A DNA stretch of 64,000 nucleotides from Firmicutes bacterium UBA7510 (GTDB lineage Bacteria > Bacillota > Clostridia > Tissierellales > Sedimentibacteraceae): NCBI GenBank assembly GCA_002479485.1, contig DLNM01000052.1, positions 1 to 64,000 of the forward strand. Direction: 5' to 3'. Both the position numbers and the translations under genes were made by a program. Shown piece after piece: positions 44,775 to 53,541 of the stretch; position 1 is the first letter of the stretch, and the number at the start of each line of letters is the position of its first letter. Below the pieces are notes generated by a model. It searched no databases and was not told the DNA's origin. It worked only from the letters and a program-made list of their open reading frames with translations.

Positions 44775-44787
44775 CTTCTTAAATTAG

Positions 44788-44814
44788 AGACAGATTTATT
44801 ATATAAATCTGTCT
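44788..44814 (+). terminator. Terminator after the small basic protein
   Basis: An 11-bp perfect stem (44788-44798 with 44804-44814), then six T residues. Confidence 0.9.
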
Positions 44815-44828
44815 TTTTTATTGTCTAT

Positions 44829-44892
44829 AATGGCTAAATGGCTCAAATGCTATTTAAGACTATGCGAAGCTTGAGACTATGATATAATAAAA
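44829..44892 (+). repeat. 64-bp regulatory-type repeat, copy upstream of the sigma factor
   Basis: It begins AATGGCTAAATGGCTCAAATGC and ends in ATATAATAAAA; TATAAT is at 44883-44888. It is identical at 61 of 64 positions to the element at 50737-50800. It contains CTCAAATG...TTTAAG/TTTGAG hairpin potential and the block GCTTGAGACTAT. It points toward the ECF sigma factor gene, 113 bp away. Confidence 0.75.
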
Positions 44893-45004
44893 ATAATTTA
44901 AATTTAATTGAGTGATTTATATATAATTATGTGAATATATGATTATAGAATATTTAAATAGTTACATAATGCTTAAATAATCAGTTCATAGGGAGGAGAA
45001 TGAC

Positions 45005-45556
45005 TTGAAGGACGACAAGCTTGTCAAATTGATAAAGAATAGACCAGACGAAGGTTTAAATAAAGCTATTGATATATACGTACCTCTTGTTAAAACAATT
45101 GTAGCAAGAATATTGGGCTTTGAAAATAGACGTGATATTGAAGAATGTATATCAGATGTATTTGTTGAGTTATGGAAATCAATTGATAATTTTGATAATA
45201 AAAAAGGCATATTAAAAAATTATTTGATATCAGTATCAAGAAATGTTGCTATTAATTATTATAGAAGAAAGCTAGATAAACACGAGCTTATATCTATAGA
45301 CGAAAATGAAATTGACTTAGGTTTTAATTTAGATAACAATTTGTTTGATAATTTAAACAAGGAAATAATTCAAAACACCTTGAATGAATTAGGTGAGCCT
45401 GATAGACAGATTTTTATTAGGAGGTATTATCTTTACGAATCAGTTAAGGAAATAGCAAATGAATTAAAGGTTAATACAAAGCTTGTAGAAAATAAGCTTT
45501 TTAGAGGAAAAGCTAAGTTAAAAGAAATTCTAGTTAGCAAAGGTATTAATATTTAA
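45005..45556 (+). CDS. ECF-type RNA polymerase sigma factor
   Basis: A 183-residue sigma-70 family factor of the extracytoplasmic type. Region 2 spans about 25-90, with DIEECISDVFVELWKSIDNF and the -10-recognition helix ISVSRNVAINYYRRK. Region 4 spans about 125-175, with ELGEPDRQIFIRRYYLYESVKEIA and the helix-turn-helix KVNTKLVENKLFRGK. TTG start with GGAGG 8 nt upstream. The following gene, 25 nt later, encodes a membrane DUF4179 protein typical of its regulator. A 64-bp repeat lies in its promoter region. Confidence 0.9.
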   Translation: MKDDKLVKLIKNRPDEGLNKAIDIYVPLVKTIVARILGFENRRDIEECISDVFVELWKSIDNFDNKKGILKNYLISVSRNVAINYYRRKLDKHELISIDENEIDLGFNLDNNLFDNLNKEIIQNTLNELGEPDRQIFIRRYYLYESVKEIANELKVNTKLVENKLFRGKAKLKEILVSKGINI

Positions 45557-45581
45557 TGATTGAGGTAGAAAGGAGATAAAC

Positions 45582-47018
45582 ATGAAAAAAATAGATGAAT
45601 TATTTGATGATTATGAAGTTAATGATGATTTAGATATAAAGCCTTCAGTACTTGATGATATAGAATTAAAAAGAATAAAAAATCTAACATTTGAAAAAGC
45701 TGGTATTAAAATAGCAAAAAAATCTACAAATAAAAGAATTATATTGCCGCTAATTGCAGTAATGTCGATTTTAATATTGTCAATGGCTGTTGTATCAGCT
45801 AATACTAATATAGAGAGCATATTTGGTGATTTGTTTTCTGGTGGTTATGAATACATAGAGAATTGCAGTGATATAGTTGATGTTTATGATATAGACAATG
45901 ACCTTAAGCTTTCAATTGATGGAATAATAGGTGATGAAAATACATGCTATATTAAGTTTACTATGGAAAGGTTAGATGGAAAAACCTTTGACTGTTCCTA
46001 TGCATTTTTCGATAATGTAGGTTTTGACTTTAGGGGCAGTGGGGGATTTAGCTATACTATGCTGGAGGACGAAGATAAAACCGATAATAAAATTAGCTTT
46101 TTATTAGACTTATCTATAACTAGCGGCTTTAGAAATAAAAAAATAGAATTTAATATTAGGGATTTATGGTTATATTTAATAGATGAGAATAATGTTTTTA
46201 ACCCACATGGATATCTTCAAGAAAATGAGAAGCTAATAAATCAAGACAATATAGTTGAAACAAATGTAAATTTAAAAAAGGAAGAGCTAAATAATGATAG
46301 CTTATCAGCTGCGGAAAAAGGAAAAATTACTACTGAAATATACAGTATAGAACAAGCCCTTGGCAGAGGAGACTTAGGCTTAGGGTTAATAAAAGATAGC
46401 GATAAATTAGCTGTAGACAATATAGGATTTGTTAATAATATGCTAAATATTCGAGTATATCTAGAGGATGAAGAATCATATGATATAGGAAAAATGGTAT
46501 TCAAACATAAAGAAACCGATGAAGAGCTGTACTCATATATTGTTTCTTCAGAAGAAAATGGTAAGCAGTATAAAACTTATATTTTCGATATAGAAAATAT
46601 GGAGGAATTAAAAAATTATACTTTCACATGTAGTGCCGTTGAAACTAAAGATAAACTAATAGGCAATTGGAATTTAAAATTTAAACCAAACTATAAGCCA
46701 ACTATTAAAGAAGTTAACGTAAATAAAAGCATTGAGCTTGATGGTGAAAAATATAGCATTAAGGATGTTAAAATTTCTCCTATATCCATTGTGATTGATA
46801 TACGCAGAAATTTATTTGATAAAATAAATAAGCCAGTTAATCATGACATAAAAAACATAATGGTAATTCTTGATGATGAAAGCACAGTTAAATTAAATGG
46901 AGCAAATGTAAGCTCAAATCTAACAGAGATTTGTATTATAAAACAATTTGAATCACCGGTAGATATTGAAGCTATACGAGAAATAATCATTGAAGGTTAT
47001 TCAATTAATATTAAATAA
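45582..47018 (+). CDS. DUF4179 membrane protein, probable anti-sigma factor
   Basis: A 478-residue protein with a cytoplasmic N-terminus (about 1-50, acidic then basic), one membrane helix at about 51-72 (ILPLIAVMSILILSMAVVSA) and a large external part. That part begins with the DUF4179 signature (IESIFGDLFSGGYEYIENCS, then DLKLSIDGIIGDENTCYIKF). DUF4179 proteins commonly follow ECF sigma genes and are taken as membrane anti-sigma factors. The external domain would sense an envelope signal. AAGGAG precedes the ATG, and a terminator follows. Confidence 0.85.
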   Translation: MKKIDELFDDYEVNDDLDIKPSVLDDIELKRIKNLTFEKAGIKIAKKSTNKRIILPLIAVMSILILSMAVVSANTNIESIFGDLFSGGYEYIENCSDIVDVYDIDNDLKLSIDGIIGDENTCYIKFTMERLDGKTFDCSYAFFDNVGFDFRGSGGFSYTMLEDEDKTDNKISFLLDLSITSGFRNKKIEFNIRDLWLYLIDENNVFNPHGYLQENEKLINQDNIVETNVNLKKEELNNDSLSAAEKGKITTEIYSIEQALGRGDLGLGLIKDSDKLAVDNIGFVNNMLNIRVYLEDEESYDIGKMVFKHKETDEELYSYIVSSEENGKQYKTYIFDIENMEELKNYTFTCSAVETKDKLIGNWNLKFKPNYKPTIKEVNVNKSIELDGEKYSIKDVKISPISIVIDIRRNLFDKINKPVNHDIKNIMVILDDESTVKLNGANVSSNLTEICIIKQFESPVDIEAIREIIIEGYSINIK

Positions 47019-47065
47019 TATCCATTAAAAAATTAAATAGATGTTCACAAAAAAATAAAAAAGAT

Positions 47066-47099
47066 AAAAACAGTGTATAGTAAATTATACACTGTTTTT
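47066..47099. terminator. Bidirectional terminator
   Basis: A 14-bp stem (47066-47079 with 47086-47099) flanked by A and T tracts lies between convergent genes. Confidence 0.9.
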
Positions 47100-47111
47100 A
47101 GATGATTTTTT

Positions 47112-47996
47112 CTATTTACCTGTTGGGAAAATACCCATATCTTCTATGTCTTGCTTAGCCACTTTGCTTATTTCTTGCAAAACATGAGCAGCATAGTGTA
47201 AACCAAACCTTCTTTGGGTTTCATTTACAAAGCCATCTTCGATTGCTTTATCTACTATTTGTTTTACCTCATCTTCAGAATAAGAAGTTAAAAGAGCATT
47301 TTTAAATAATTCTAGTTTTTCAGATTTATATGGTTCTTTTTGAGGTAAGCCTGTTGTTCTTCCCTCATATTTATCTTCGTAAGCCTTAAATATTTCTTCA
47401 TCATTGAAATCTCTATATTTTTCATCAAATACCATAGTATCATAGCTTAGCTTCTTAATTTTTATAGGCGGATCATTTTTTGGATAGCCTAAGGATAATA
47501 TTAGTAAAGGATAAGTCTTATCAGGTAAATTTAATGTTTCTTTTACTAATTCAGCTTCTCCTATAATACTACCTACATAGCATGATCCTATTCCAGATAA
47601 AAATGCTGCTGTTTCAATTGTTTGAGCTGTACACATTATGTCCTCTAATGCTATTAAAAAGTGAAAAAATGTTTTATATGCAACAAAAGGTGCATTTTTT
47701 TGTTTAGTATATATGTCATATTTATGCCAATCCATTAAGAATACCAAATTTACATCTGCATCCTGAATAAATTTTTGTTCGCCACATGCCTCATATAAAG
47801 CCTTTTTATTATCTTCATCCTTTACAACAATAATCGAGTAAGGCTGTAGATTGCCACCTGAAGCAGCTCTTAGACCAACCTCGAGAATTTCCTTTAGTAC
47901 ATCTTCAGGTATTTTTTTATCAGAAAAAGCACGACAAGAATATCTTTCCTTCATCTGATTTAGTGTTTGTTTAGCATTTTCAAAATTTCTATCCAT
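47112..47996 (-). CDS. Nitroreductase family FMN enzyme
   Basis: A 294-residue flavoprotein. The N-terminal FMN-binding loop is MKERYSCRAFSDKKIPED with the RYSCRxF arginines. The GLRAASGGNLQPY block is near 41, and IGSCYVGSIIGE near 155, with a Pro-rich LILSLGYPKNDPP. The last 90 residues extend past the usual 200-residue domain as a charged helical tail, seen in some clostridial members. It likely reduces nitroaromatics or quinones with NAD(P)H; the physiological substrate is unknown. It is transcribed with or after the methyltransferase gene on the same strand. Confidence 0.88.
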   Translation of the reverse strand: MDRNFENAKQTLNQMKERYSCRAFSDKKIPEDVLKEILEVGLRAASGGNLQPYSIIVVKDEDNKKALYEACGEQKFIQDADVNLVFLMDWHKYDIYTKQKNAPFVAYKTFFHFLIALEDIMCTAQTIETAAFLSGIGSCYVGSIIGEAELVKETLNLPDKTYPLLILSLGYPKNDPPIKIKKLSYDTMVFDEKYRDFNDEEIFKAYEDKYEGRTTGLPQKEPYKSEKLELFKNALLTSYSEDEVKQIVDKAIEDGFVNETQRRFGLHYAAHVLQEISKVAKQDIEDMGIFPTGK

Positions 47997-48022
47997 ATTT
48001 CCTCCTTTATTTTATTAACAAT

Positions 48023-48811
48023 TTATTTTCTACCTATGTATAAATAATGTTGACTTGTTCCGTATAACGACTTATCTTGACTTAAGTTAAAACCTAATTC
48101 TACCCATTTTCTTATATCTTCTTCTGGCAGAGTTAAAATTTCTCGTTCTTTACATCCTAGAATATTTTCAACACCTGCAAATGCTAATTGCTCTAAATGA
48201 TAGTTTTTCATTAAATTCTGAGCTTCTACAGCACTAGTAAAATAAGCTGTAGTAAAGCCATCTTCCTCATTATTTATCCCTTCATTTAAATAGCTTAATA
48301 GTTCTGCAACATCATTTTCCTTACCATAAAATCTTAAATATAATAAAGAATCTTGTATAGGAGCATAGTTAGAGATAAAAGATGCAATTAGTATCCCATC
48401 ATCCTTTAATAGTTTTAAAGCTTCTTCAATAGATTTTTTTCGGTCTGTTTCATTAATTAAGTGATATAATGGTCCCATAAGCAATATTATATCAAATTTT
48501 TTATTAATGTTGTCAAGTTCCAAAGCATTTCCTTTTATATAATCTTCTAATTCTATATTTAGCTCTTTTGATTTTTCTTTTGCCACATCAATATTATGCT
48601 GTGAAAAATCTAAAAGGGTAACTTTATGTCCCTTACTTGCCAAATAAAATGAATATCTTCCAGGTCCGCCTCCAATATCAAATATTTCTAGATTTTCATT
48701 TGATATATATTTATCTAGATACATTTTTGTTATTTCAAACTCAATCCTATGTCTATCAAGCCTTGACCATTCATCATACAAATTGTCATAGAAATCTTCT
48801 ACACTATTCAT
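48023..48811 (-). CDS. SAM-dependent class I methyltransferase
   Basis: A 262-residue enzyme. SAM motif I is EIFDIGGGPGRYSFYLASKGHKV near 42-64, motif II is VTLLDFSQHNIDVAKEK, and motif IV is FDIILLMGPLYHLINE near 115. The target is not evident. ATG 48811 with GGAGGG upstream is chosen over an upstream in-frame start lacking a site. The gene ends 26 nt before the nitroreductase ATG, so both are likely co-transcribed. Confidence 0.88.
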   Translation of the reverse strand: MNSVEDFYDNLYDEWSRLDRHRIEFEITKMYLDKYISNENLEIFDIGGGPGRYSFYLASKGHKVTLLDFSQHNIDVAKEKSKELNIELEDYIKGNALELDNINKKFDIILLMGPLYHLINETDRKKSIEEALKLLKDDGILIASFISNYAPIQDSLLYLRFYGKENDVAELLSYLNEGINNEEDGFTTAYFTSAVEAQNLMKNYHLEQLAFAGVENILGCKEREILTLPEEDIRKWVELGFNLSQDKSLYGTSQHYLYIGRK

Positions 48812-49010
48812 ATAATTCCCTCCTATACTTTTAATGTATACTAACATAAAAGTATTAAAATTGCCATAAAATTCTAAATAAATATTTTAGTAACTATAAT
48901 TAGCTAAACCAACATTCTAGTTCTAACAACCAATGATACATTGTAATTTCATAATATTTTATTTATAATAAACTTACAATCGATTGGAAAATATTTTGGA
49001 GGGAATTATA

Positions 49011-50036
49011 ATGCAAATAGGTTTAAAAATTAAAGCACTTAGACTTAAACAAGGTATAACACAAGAAAAATTAGCTGAAAAGCTTAATATATCCTCTCAG
49101 GCAATTTCCAAATGGGAGAATAATAACGCTACTCCTGATATTTCACTACTTCCTGAATTATCGGTAATCTTTGGAGTTACAATAGATGAGCTGTTTTCAC
49201 TTACAGACACAAATCACCTAGATAGAATAGAACAATCTCTTGAAAATGAAAATATGCTAACTAAAGAGAGCTTTGAAAAATACAATGATTTTTTACTGAA
49301 TAAGCTTAATGATGAAAGCTTAAAATCAAGAGCACTTTCATTATTATCTGAATTACATAATAAACAAGCAAGAAATTATTATGAAATTTCTAAGGATTTT
49401 GCAATGCAGGCACTTAAGCTTGAACCAACAAGTAAAAATAATCATAATCTGCTAAGCGAAGCAACAAACGGAATAATATGCGATTGGAATATTGATAATC
49501 ATCATACTATGATTGAATATTATACTAATTTCATAAAAGAAAACCCAACCTACGCAAGAGGATATCTATGGCTGTTAGATTTATTGATAGCAGACGGTCG
49601 TTGTGAGGAAGCAAAAGTTGTGCTGGAAGAAATGCATAAATATGATGATAGCTCTAGATATGTTTTATACAAGGCGCTGATTGCAAAACAAGAATGTAAT
49701 CTAGAGTTAGCATTAAAATATATAGACGAAATGATGAATAAATATTCAAATGACTGGCTGTCTTGGGCAAGCAAAGCCGATTTCATGGCAAGATTATGTA
49801 AATACGATGAAGCAATTAACTGCTATGTAAAAGCTTGTGAACTTCAACCATCACCTAAATATACGGACTCTTATGAAGGAGTTGCGCACATATATGAAAT
49901 TAAAAAAGACTACAATAACGCTATTAAATATTATGAAAAAGTAATTGAACTACTAAAAACAGAATGGAATTTAGTAGATGGCGAACCGGCTGATGAATAT
50001 AGAAGATGTATAGAAAGATTAAAGAGAATATTATAA
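49011..50036 (+). CDS. XRE-family regulator with TPR repeats
   Basis: A 341-residue protein. The N-terminal helix-turn-helix at about 5-58 reads LKIKALRLKQGITQEKLAEK, then SSQAISKWENNNATPDISLL. The remainder is tetratricopeptide-like helices (repeats near 105-140, 170-200, 235-300; the clearest are ALKYIDEMMNKYSNDWLSWA and YDEAINCYVKACELQPSPKY). In Firmicutes such HTH-TPR proteins are often peptide- or protein-responsive regulators. ATG 49011 has GGAGGG 7 nt upstream. It is divergent from the methyltransferase gene, which it may control. Confidence 0.88.
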   Translation: MQIGLKIKALRLKQGITQEKLAEKLNISSQAISKWENNNATPDISLLPELSVIFGVTIDELFSLTDTNHLDRIEQSLENENMLTKESFEKYNDFLLNKLNDESLKSRALSLLSELHNKQARNYYEISKDFAMQALKLEPTSKNNHNLLSEATNGIICDWNIDNHHTMIEYYTNFIKENPTYARGYLWLLDLLIADGRCEEAKVVLEEMHKYDDSSRYVLYKALIAKQECNLELALKYIDEMMNKYSNDWLSWASKADFMARLCKYDEAINCYVKACELQPSPKYTDSYEGVAHIYEIKKDYNNAIKYYEKVIELLKTEWNLVDGEPADEYRRCIERLKRIL

Positions 50037-50041
50037 TAACT

Positions 50042-50071
50042 AACTCCCATAGGCTTTTGCTTAAGGGAGTT
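50042..50071. terminator. Terminator between XRE-TPR and Crp genes
   Basis: AACTCCC (50042-50048) pairs with GGGAGTT (50065-50071), followed by a T run rightward, at a convergent junction. Confidence 0.75.
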
Positions 50072-50072
50072 T

Positions 50073-50696
50073 TTATTTCAAAGAATTTGAAATTTCTTCT
50101 AGCTTTTCAATATTAGTTATAATATAACCTTTTTCTTTTCTTAATAACCCATCTTCACAAAATTTCTTAATGACGAAAAGAAGATGTCGATAGCTAATAT
50201 TCATGTATTCTGATACATCTGTATGAGGTATATTATACTTTCCATCATTCTGGTATTTTAAAATAAATGAGGCAAGTCTTTTTTCTAATGAGTAGTTCAT
50301 ATATTCGCTCATACGGTAGCTTCTCATTAACAGTTTATTTGAAGTATATGTAGCAAAATAATATGAAATTTCAGCATTCTCTTTGCATATTTGTCTTAAG
50401 TTATTTATATCGAACTTTAAACAAATTGTATCATCTAATACCCTATTTTCTTTTATATCTGTTTCAACACAAAACAAAGATAGTTCACCTAGCCAATCAT
50501 ATTTACCGGCAAAATCAAGAATTGAACGTCTCCCGTTTTCATGGTCAATATAAATTTTGAGCATTCCTGAAAGGATAAGATAGCAATGAGTAATACTTTC
50601 ATTTATTTTATAGATGCTACAACCTTTTGGAAAGAATTGTTTTGTTCCTAAACTTAATAAACTATTAGGTATTTTACATATACTTGAATCAAACAT
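50073..50696 (-). CDS. Crp/Fnr-family transcriptional regulator
   Basis: A 207-residue regulator. The cyclic-nucleotide-binding-like beta-roll spans about 15-110 (FPKGCSIYKINESITHCYLILSG, then GRRSILDFAGKYDWLGELS). A dimer helix follows, then a C-terminal winged helix near 145-190 (IPHTDVSEYMNISYRHLLFVIKKF). It resembles YeiL-type members. No FNR-style N-terminal Cys cluster is seen. GAGGT precedes the ATG. A 64-bp repeat with an embedded TATAAT lies 41 nt upstream and probably contains its promoter. It diverges from the YczE-like gene. Confidence 0.88.
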   Translation of the reverse strand: MFDSSICKIPNSLLSLGTKQFFPKGCSIYKINESITHCYLILSGMLKIYIDHENGRRSILDFAGKYDWLGELSLFCVETDIKENRVLDDTICLKFDINNLRQICKENAEISYYFATYTSNKLLMRSYRMSEYMNYSLEKRLASFILKYQNDGKYNIPHTDVSEYMNISYRHLLFVIKKFCEDGLLRKEKGYIITNIEKLEEISNSLK

Positions 50697-50736
50697 TTTT
50701 ACCTCAATATGATATTTCTCATAGTAGTTATATGAA

Positions 50737-50800
50737 TTTTATTATATTATAGTCTCAAGCTTCGCATAGTCTCAAATTGCATTTGAGCCATTTAGCCATT
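50737..50800 (-). repeat. 64-bp regulatory-type repeat, copy upstream of the Crp gene
   Basis: The reverse complement matches 44829-44892 at 61 of 64 positions. TATAAT lies at 50741-50746 on the minus strand, about 45 nt before the Crp start codon. The orientation relative to the downstream regulator gene is therefore the same as at the sigma factor. Confidence 0.75.
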
Positions 50801-50848
50801 TTAAATATGATACGCATATTATACCATAATACTTGAGGTGAAACAATT

Positions 50849-51481
50849 ATGAGTAAAAATATAAAATTTACTATCTATTCTGCTCTAGCATTCGTACTTT
50901 TAGGGTTAGGTATTTCGTTACAAATAAAAGCCGCGATAGGGCAAAGTATGTTTAATGCTTTTGCATTAACATTATCTGATACATTTAATTTAAAAATTGG
51001 AACCATATTAAATATTTTAAATCTACTATTTTTTACATCCTATTTAATCATTAGACGTACACGACTGAACTATACTGATATAGTTCAGGTTATTGCAACT
51101 ATCGCTAATGGTTATGTTATTAATTTTTTTGTTTACTATGTATTTTCAAACTTAACTATTGAAATTTACATTTATAAAATAATAATCCTTTTAATAGGGT
51201 TAGCTCTATCGTCAATTAATTTAGGAATTATTCTTGCTATAGGAATCGTAAAATTTCCTTTGGAAAGCCTGTGCTTAATTATCGGCGATATTTTAAAAAA
51301 GAAATTATCCACTATAAGAATGAGTTTTGATATAATATTCTTAATAACTACACTTTGTATAACATTTATTAGTGGTAATACCTTATATATCAGAGAAGGA
51401 ACCATTATTAGTTTCATTTTATTATCAAATTTATTAGGAATTTCATACACGTTTTTTAAAAAACAATTGACAAAGGAGTAG
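50849..51481 (+). CDS. YczE/YitT-like membrane protein
   Basis: A 210-residue integral membrane protein with five to six helices of the YczE/YyaS/YitT type: N-terminal YSALAFVLLGLGISLQIKAAIGQS, and GIVKFPLESLCLIIGDILKKK near 135. The molecular function is not established; some relatives affect production of secreted metabolites. GAGGTG precedes the ATG. The HAD gene starts 4 nt after its stop, so they form an operon. It is divergent from the Crp-like regulator, its probable controller. Confidence 0.82.
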   Translation: MSKNIKFTIYSALAFVLLGLGISLQIKAAIGQSMFNAFALTLSDTFNLKIGTILNILNLLFFTSYLIIRRTRLNYTDIVQVIATIANGYVINFFVYYVFSNLTIEIYIYKIIILLIGLALSSINLGIILAIGIVKFPLESLCLIIGDILKKKLSTIRMSFDIIFLITTLCITFISGNTLYIREGTIISFILLSNLLGISYTFFKKQLTKE

Positions 51482-51484
51482 ATT

Positions 51485-52162
51485 ATGTACAAATTTATTT
51501 TACTAGATATAGATAATACTATATTGGATTTTGATAAAACTGAGAAAAATAGTTTTAAAAAAATTATTGAATCTTTTTCTATTGAATATAATTCTGATGT
51601 GTTAAGCCAATATAAAAGAATAAACACATCTTTGTGGAAACTACTAGAGCAAGGAAAAACAACTAAAGACATTGTACTAAATACACGTTTTAGCGAATTT
51701 TTTAAACTATATAATATTGATGTAAATGGAGCTGAAGTTGAGAAACAGTTTCGTCAATATCTTAATGAAAGCTCAGATTTAATTCCTAATGCAAAAAATA
51801 CACTTTTAGAATTAAAAAGAAGAGGTAAAAAATTATACACTGCATCAAATGGTGTATATTCAACGCAAGTACAGCGACTTACTAACGCTGGAATATTAGA
51901 TTTATTTGATGATATGTTCATTTCAGAAAAAATAGGATTCGAGAAACCGTCTATCTACTTTTTTGAATATTGTTTAAATAATATTAAAGATGTTGAAAGA
52001 GATAAAATCATTATGGTAGGTGACAACATTAGTTCTGATATTCAAGGTGCATTGAATATCGGTATAGACTCTTGTTATTGCAGATATGATAAAGACATTA
52101 ATTGTCTAAATGCTTCATATACAATCAATGATATATCTGAACTATTAGATATTGTTAAATAG
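51485..52162 (+). CDS. HAD-family hydrolase, YjjG-like
   Basis: A 225-residue HAD phosphatase. Motif I is LDIDNTILDF, motif II YTASNGVYS near 117, motif III the lysine in GFEKPSIYFF, motif IV MVGDNISSDIQGALNIGIDSCY near 178. It is a paralogue-like relative of the HAD gene at 39408, with the same cap size. It starts 4 nt after the YczE-like gene, with AAGGAG overlapping that gene's end, so the two are co-translated. The substrate is probably a nucleotide by family resemblance. Confidence 0.88.
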   Translation: MYKFILLDIDNTILDFDKTEKNSFKKIIESFSIEYNSDVLSQYKRINTSLWKLLEQGKTTKDIVLNTRFSEFFKLYNIDVNGAEVEKQFRQYLNESSDLIPNAKNTLLELKRRGKKLYTASNGVYSTQVQRLTNAGILDLFDDMFISEKIGFEKPSIYFFEYCLNNIKDVERDKIIMVGDNISSDIQGALNIGIDSCYCRYDKDINCLNASYTINDISELLDIVK

Positions 52163-52185
52163 TATAATTTTAGTATAAAATTCTC

Positions 52186-52232
52186 TTGACAAACTAACTA
52201 TTGTTAGCAAAACTATAACTAACGGCTGTTAG
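52186..52232 (+). promoter_or_regulatory. Two CTAAC-N4-GTTAG operators at a promoter
   Basis: TTGACA at 52186-52191 is followed by palindromes CTAACTATTGTTAG (52194-52207) and CTAACGGCTGTTAG (52219-52232), with centres 25 bp apart. TATAAC at 52214-52219 is a possible -10, though the 22-bp spacer is long. They look like operators for a TetR- or MarR-type repressor of the reductase gene that follows. No such regulator is adjacent. Confidence 0.55.
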
Positions 52233-52286
52233 TTATATAGAAACATGTTAGCCAGTTTTCAAGGTTATATACTAGGAGGGATTAAA

Positions 52287-52960
52287 ATGAAAATTGCTGT
52301 GTTGCATGGACAAAAGCATCATGGAGCACATGGAATGTTACAAAGTTGCTATTAGACGAACTTGTTTTAGACAAGGATGAACTCACTGAATTTTTTGTCA
52401 ATGATTTGCCAGATTGTATTGGCTGTTTTACTTGTATTTTGCGTGATGAAGAAAAATGTCCTCACCGTAGCATTACCAATCCTATTATAACTGCAATTGA
52501 ACAGGCGGATGTTGTGATTATGGATACGCCTAACTATTGCATGGGTATGACAGGACAGTTAAAAACTTTCTTTGACCACATGGCATACCGATGGTTTAGT
52601 CATCGTCCTTTGAAAGAAATGAAACATAAGACTGGGATTGCAATATCTACAACGGCGGGTATGGGTGCAGGTGCCGCTACAAAGCAGATAGAAAAGCAAC
52701 TATTTTGGTGGGGAATACCTAAAACATATCGTTTAAATGCGACTGTTTTAGCAGCTAGTTGGAATGATGTGAAGCCGGGAATAAAAGAAAAAATAACTAT
52801 AAAGACAAAAAAGCTAGCAATAAAAATACGCAAAAAACACAATCATGTCCGCTGGGGAATTCGCCATAAAATAGTTTTTAAGATGATGGGTGGTATGCAA
52901 AAAGCTGGATTTGGTAACCCGAAGGATGAAGCCTATTGGAAGGAACAAGGTTGGATTTGA
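52287..52960 (+). pseudogene. Flavodoxin-like NAD(P)H oxidoreductase, frameshifted
   Basis: An NADPH-dependent FMN reductase-type flavoprotein interrupted near its start. From ATG 52287 (GGAGGG upstream) the frame reads MKIAVLHGQKHHG and then hits a stop after 22 codons. Continuing from about 52331 in another frame gives WNVTKLLLDELVLD and the rest of the protein, including CIGCFTCILRDEEKCPH, DTPNYCMGMTGQLKTFFDHM and ISTTAGMGAG. Restoring one A next to 52325 joins the frames as HHGSTWN, the expected phosphate-binding loop. The total length of 674 nt is 3n+2, as for a single-base loss. It is a real mutation or a sequencing error. Confidence 0.8.
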
Positions 52961-52978
52961 TATATAATACAAATAAAT

Positions 52979-53017
52979 AAAGAAGTAATATTTTATTTTC
53001 GTAAGTATTACTTCTTT
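52979..53017. terminator. Terminator after the frameshifted reductase
   Basis: A 12-bp stem (52979-52990 with 53006-53017) followed by T-rich sequence. It is usable in both directions. Confidence 0.8.
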
Positions 53018-53028
53018 ATATTTTTAAA

Positions 53029-53205
53029 TTATACAAGTTGTAATTCCATAATAATGCTGGTAATAAAATCATACTGACTCTCACTAATATCTCCATTTTC
53101 AAAATAACATATAGTTCTGTCTCCAATTTTGTTTATGTCTAGATTAAATACACCTTCGGTGTAAAGATTCAATAAATTTAATATTTCAGTCCACTTATCA
53201 AACAT
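53029..53205 (-). CDS. Small acidic protein of unknown function
   Basis: A 58-residue product not recognised. The ribosome binding site AGGAGGAG lies directly upstream of ATG 53205 and codon use is normal. The sequence begins MFDKWTEILNLLNLYTEGVF and contains GDRTICYFENGDISESQYDF, ending ELQLV. It is soluble and acidic, and could be a small two-helix, two-strand fold. It ends at the shared terminator. No neighbour suggests a role. Confidence 0.6.
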   Translation of the reverse strand: MFDKWTEILNLLNLYTEGVFNLDINKIGDRTICYFENGDISESQYDFITSIIMELQLV

Positions 53206-53482
53206 TACTCCTCCTCCTTTTATTATATAATATGCAGAAATTTAGAGTAGTATATTAAAAAATGAAATAAAAAATAATTTTTATGCATTTTAAAGTTTGT
53301 AATTTATCGCATTATTTTTGGATGCAAATGTTTGACATTGATTTAACAATAAAGTTGTTTTAACACTGTTTATTTAATATGCAAAAACTTGATTTTTAAA
53401 GAATATTCATGCAATATAAAGAAATTTAGTTGCAAAAATGTTAATTAATTAACATTTATAGCAGACAAAAAAAGTTGCATAG
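53206..53482. other. AT-rich intergenic region without gene
   Basis: About 280 bp with no coding potential. It contains a few near-repeats of the type TTTGCAT/ATGCAAA, but I see no definite motif apart from the terminator that follows. Confidence 0.4.
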
Positions 53483-53527
53483 AAAGCGTGTTAAATACCT
53501 TGATTTTTAGGTATGTCAACACGCTTT
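53483..53527 (-). terminator. Terminator after the HxlR gene
   Basis: Outer stem AAAGCGTGTT with AACACGCTTT and an inner ATACCT/AGGTAT pair (53483-53527). A T tract follows in the leftward direction. Confidence 0.8.
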
Positions 53528-53541
53528 ATATCCTAAGTTAT

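Noticed and set aside
52346..52960. Intact reductase gene starting at TTG 52346
   Set aside because: The preceding sequence from ATG 52287 encodes the missing N-terminus in another frame with a proper ribosome binding site, so this is the tail of a frameshifted gene.
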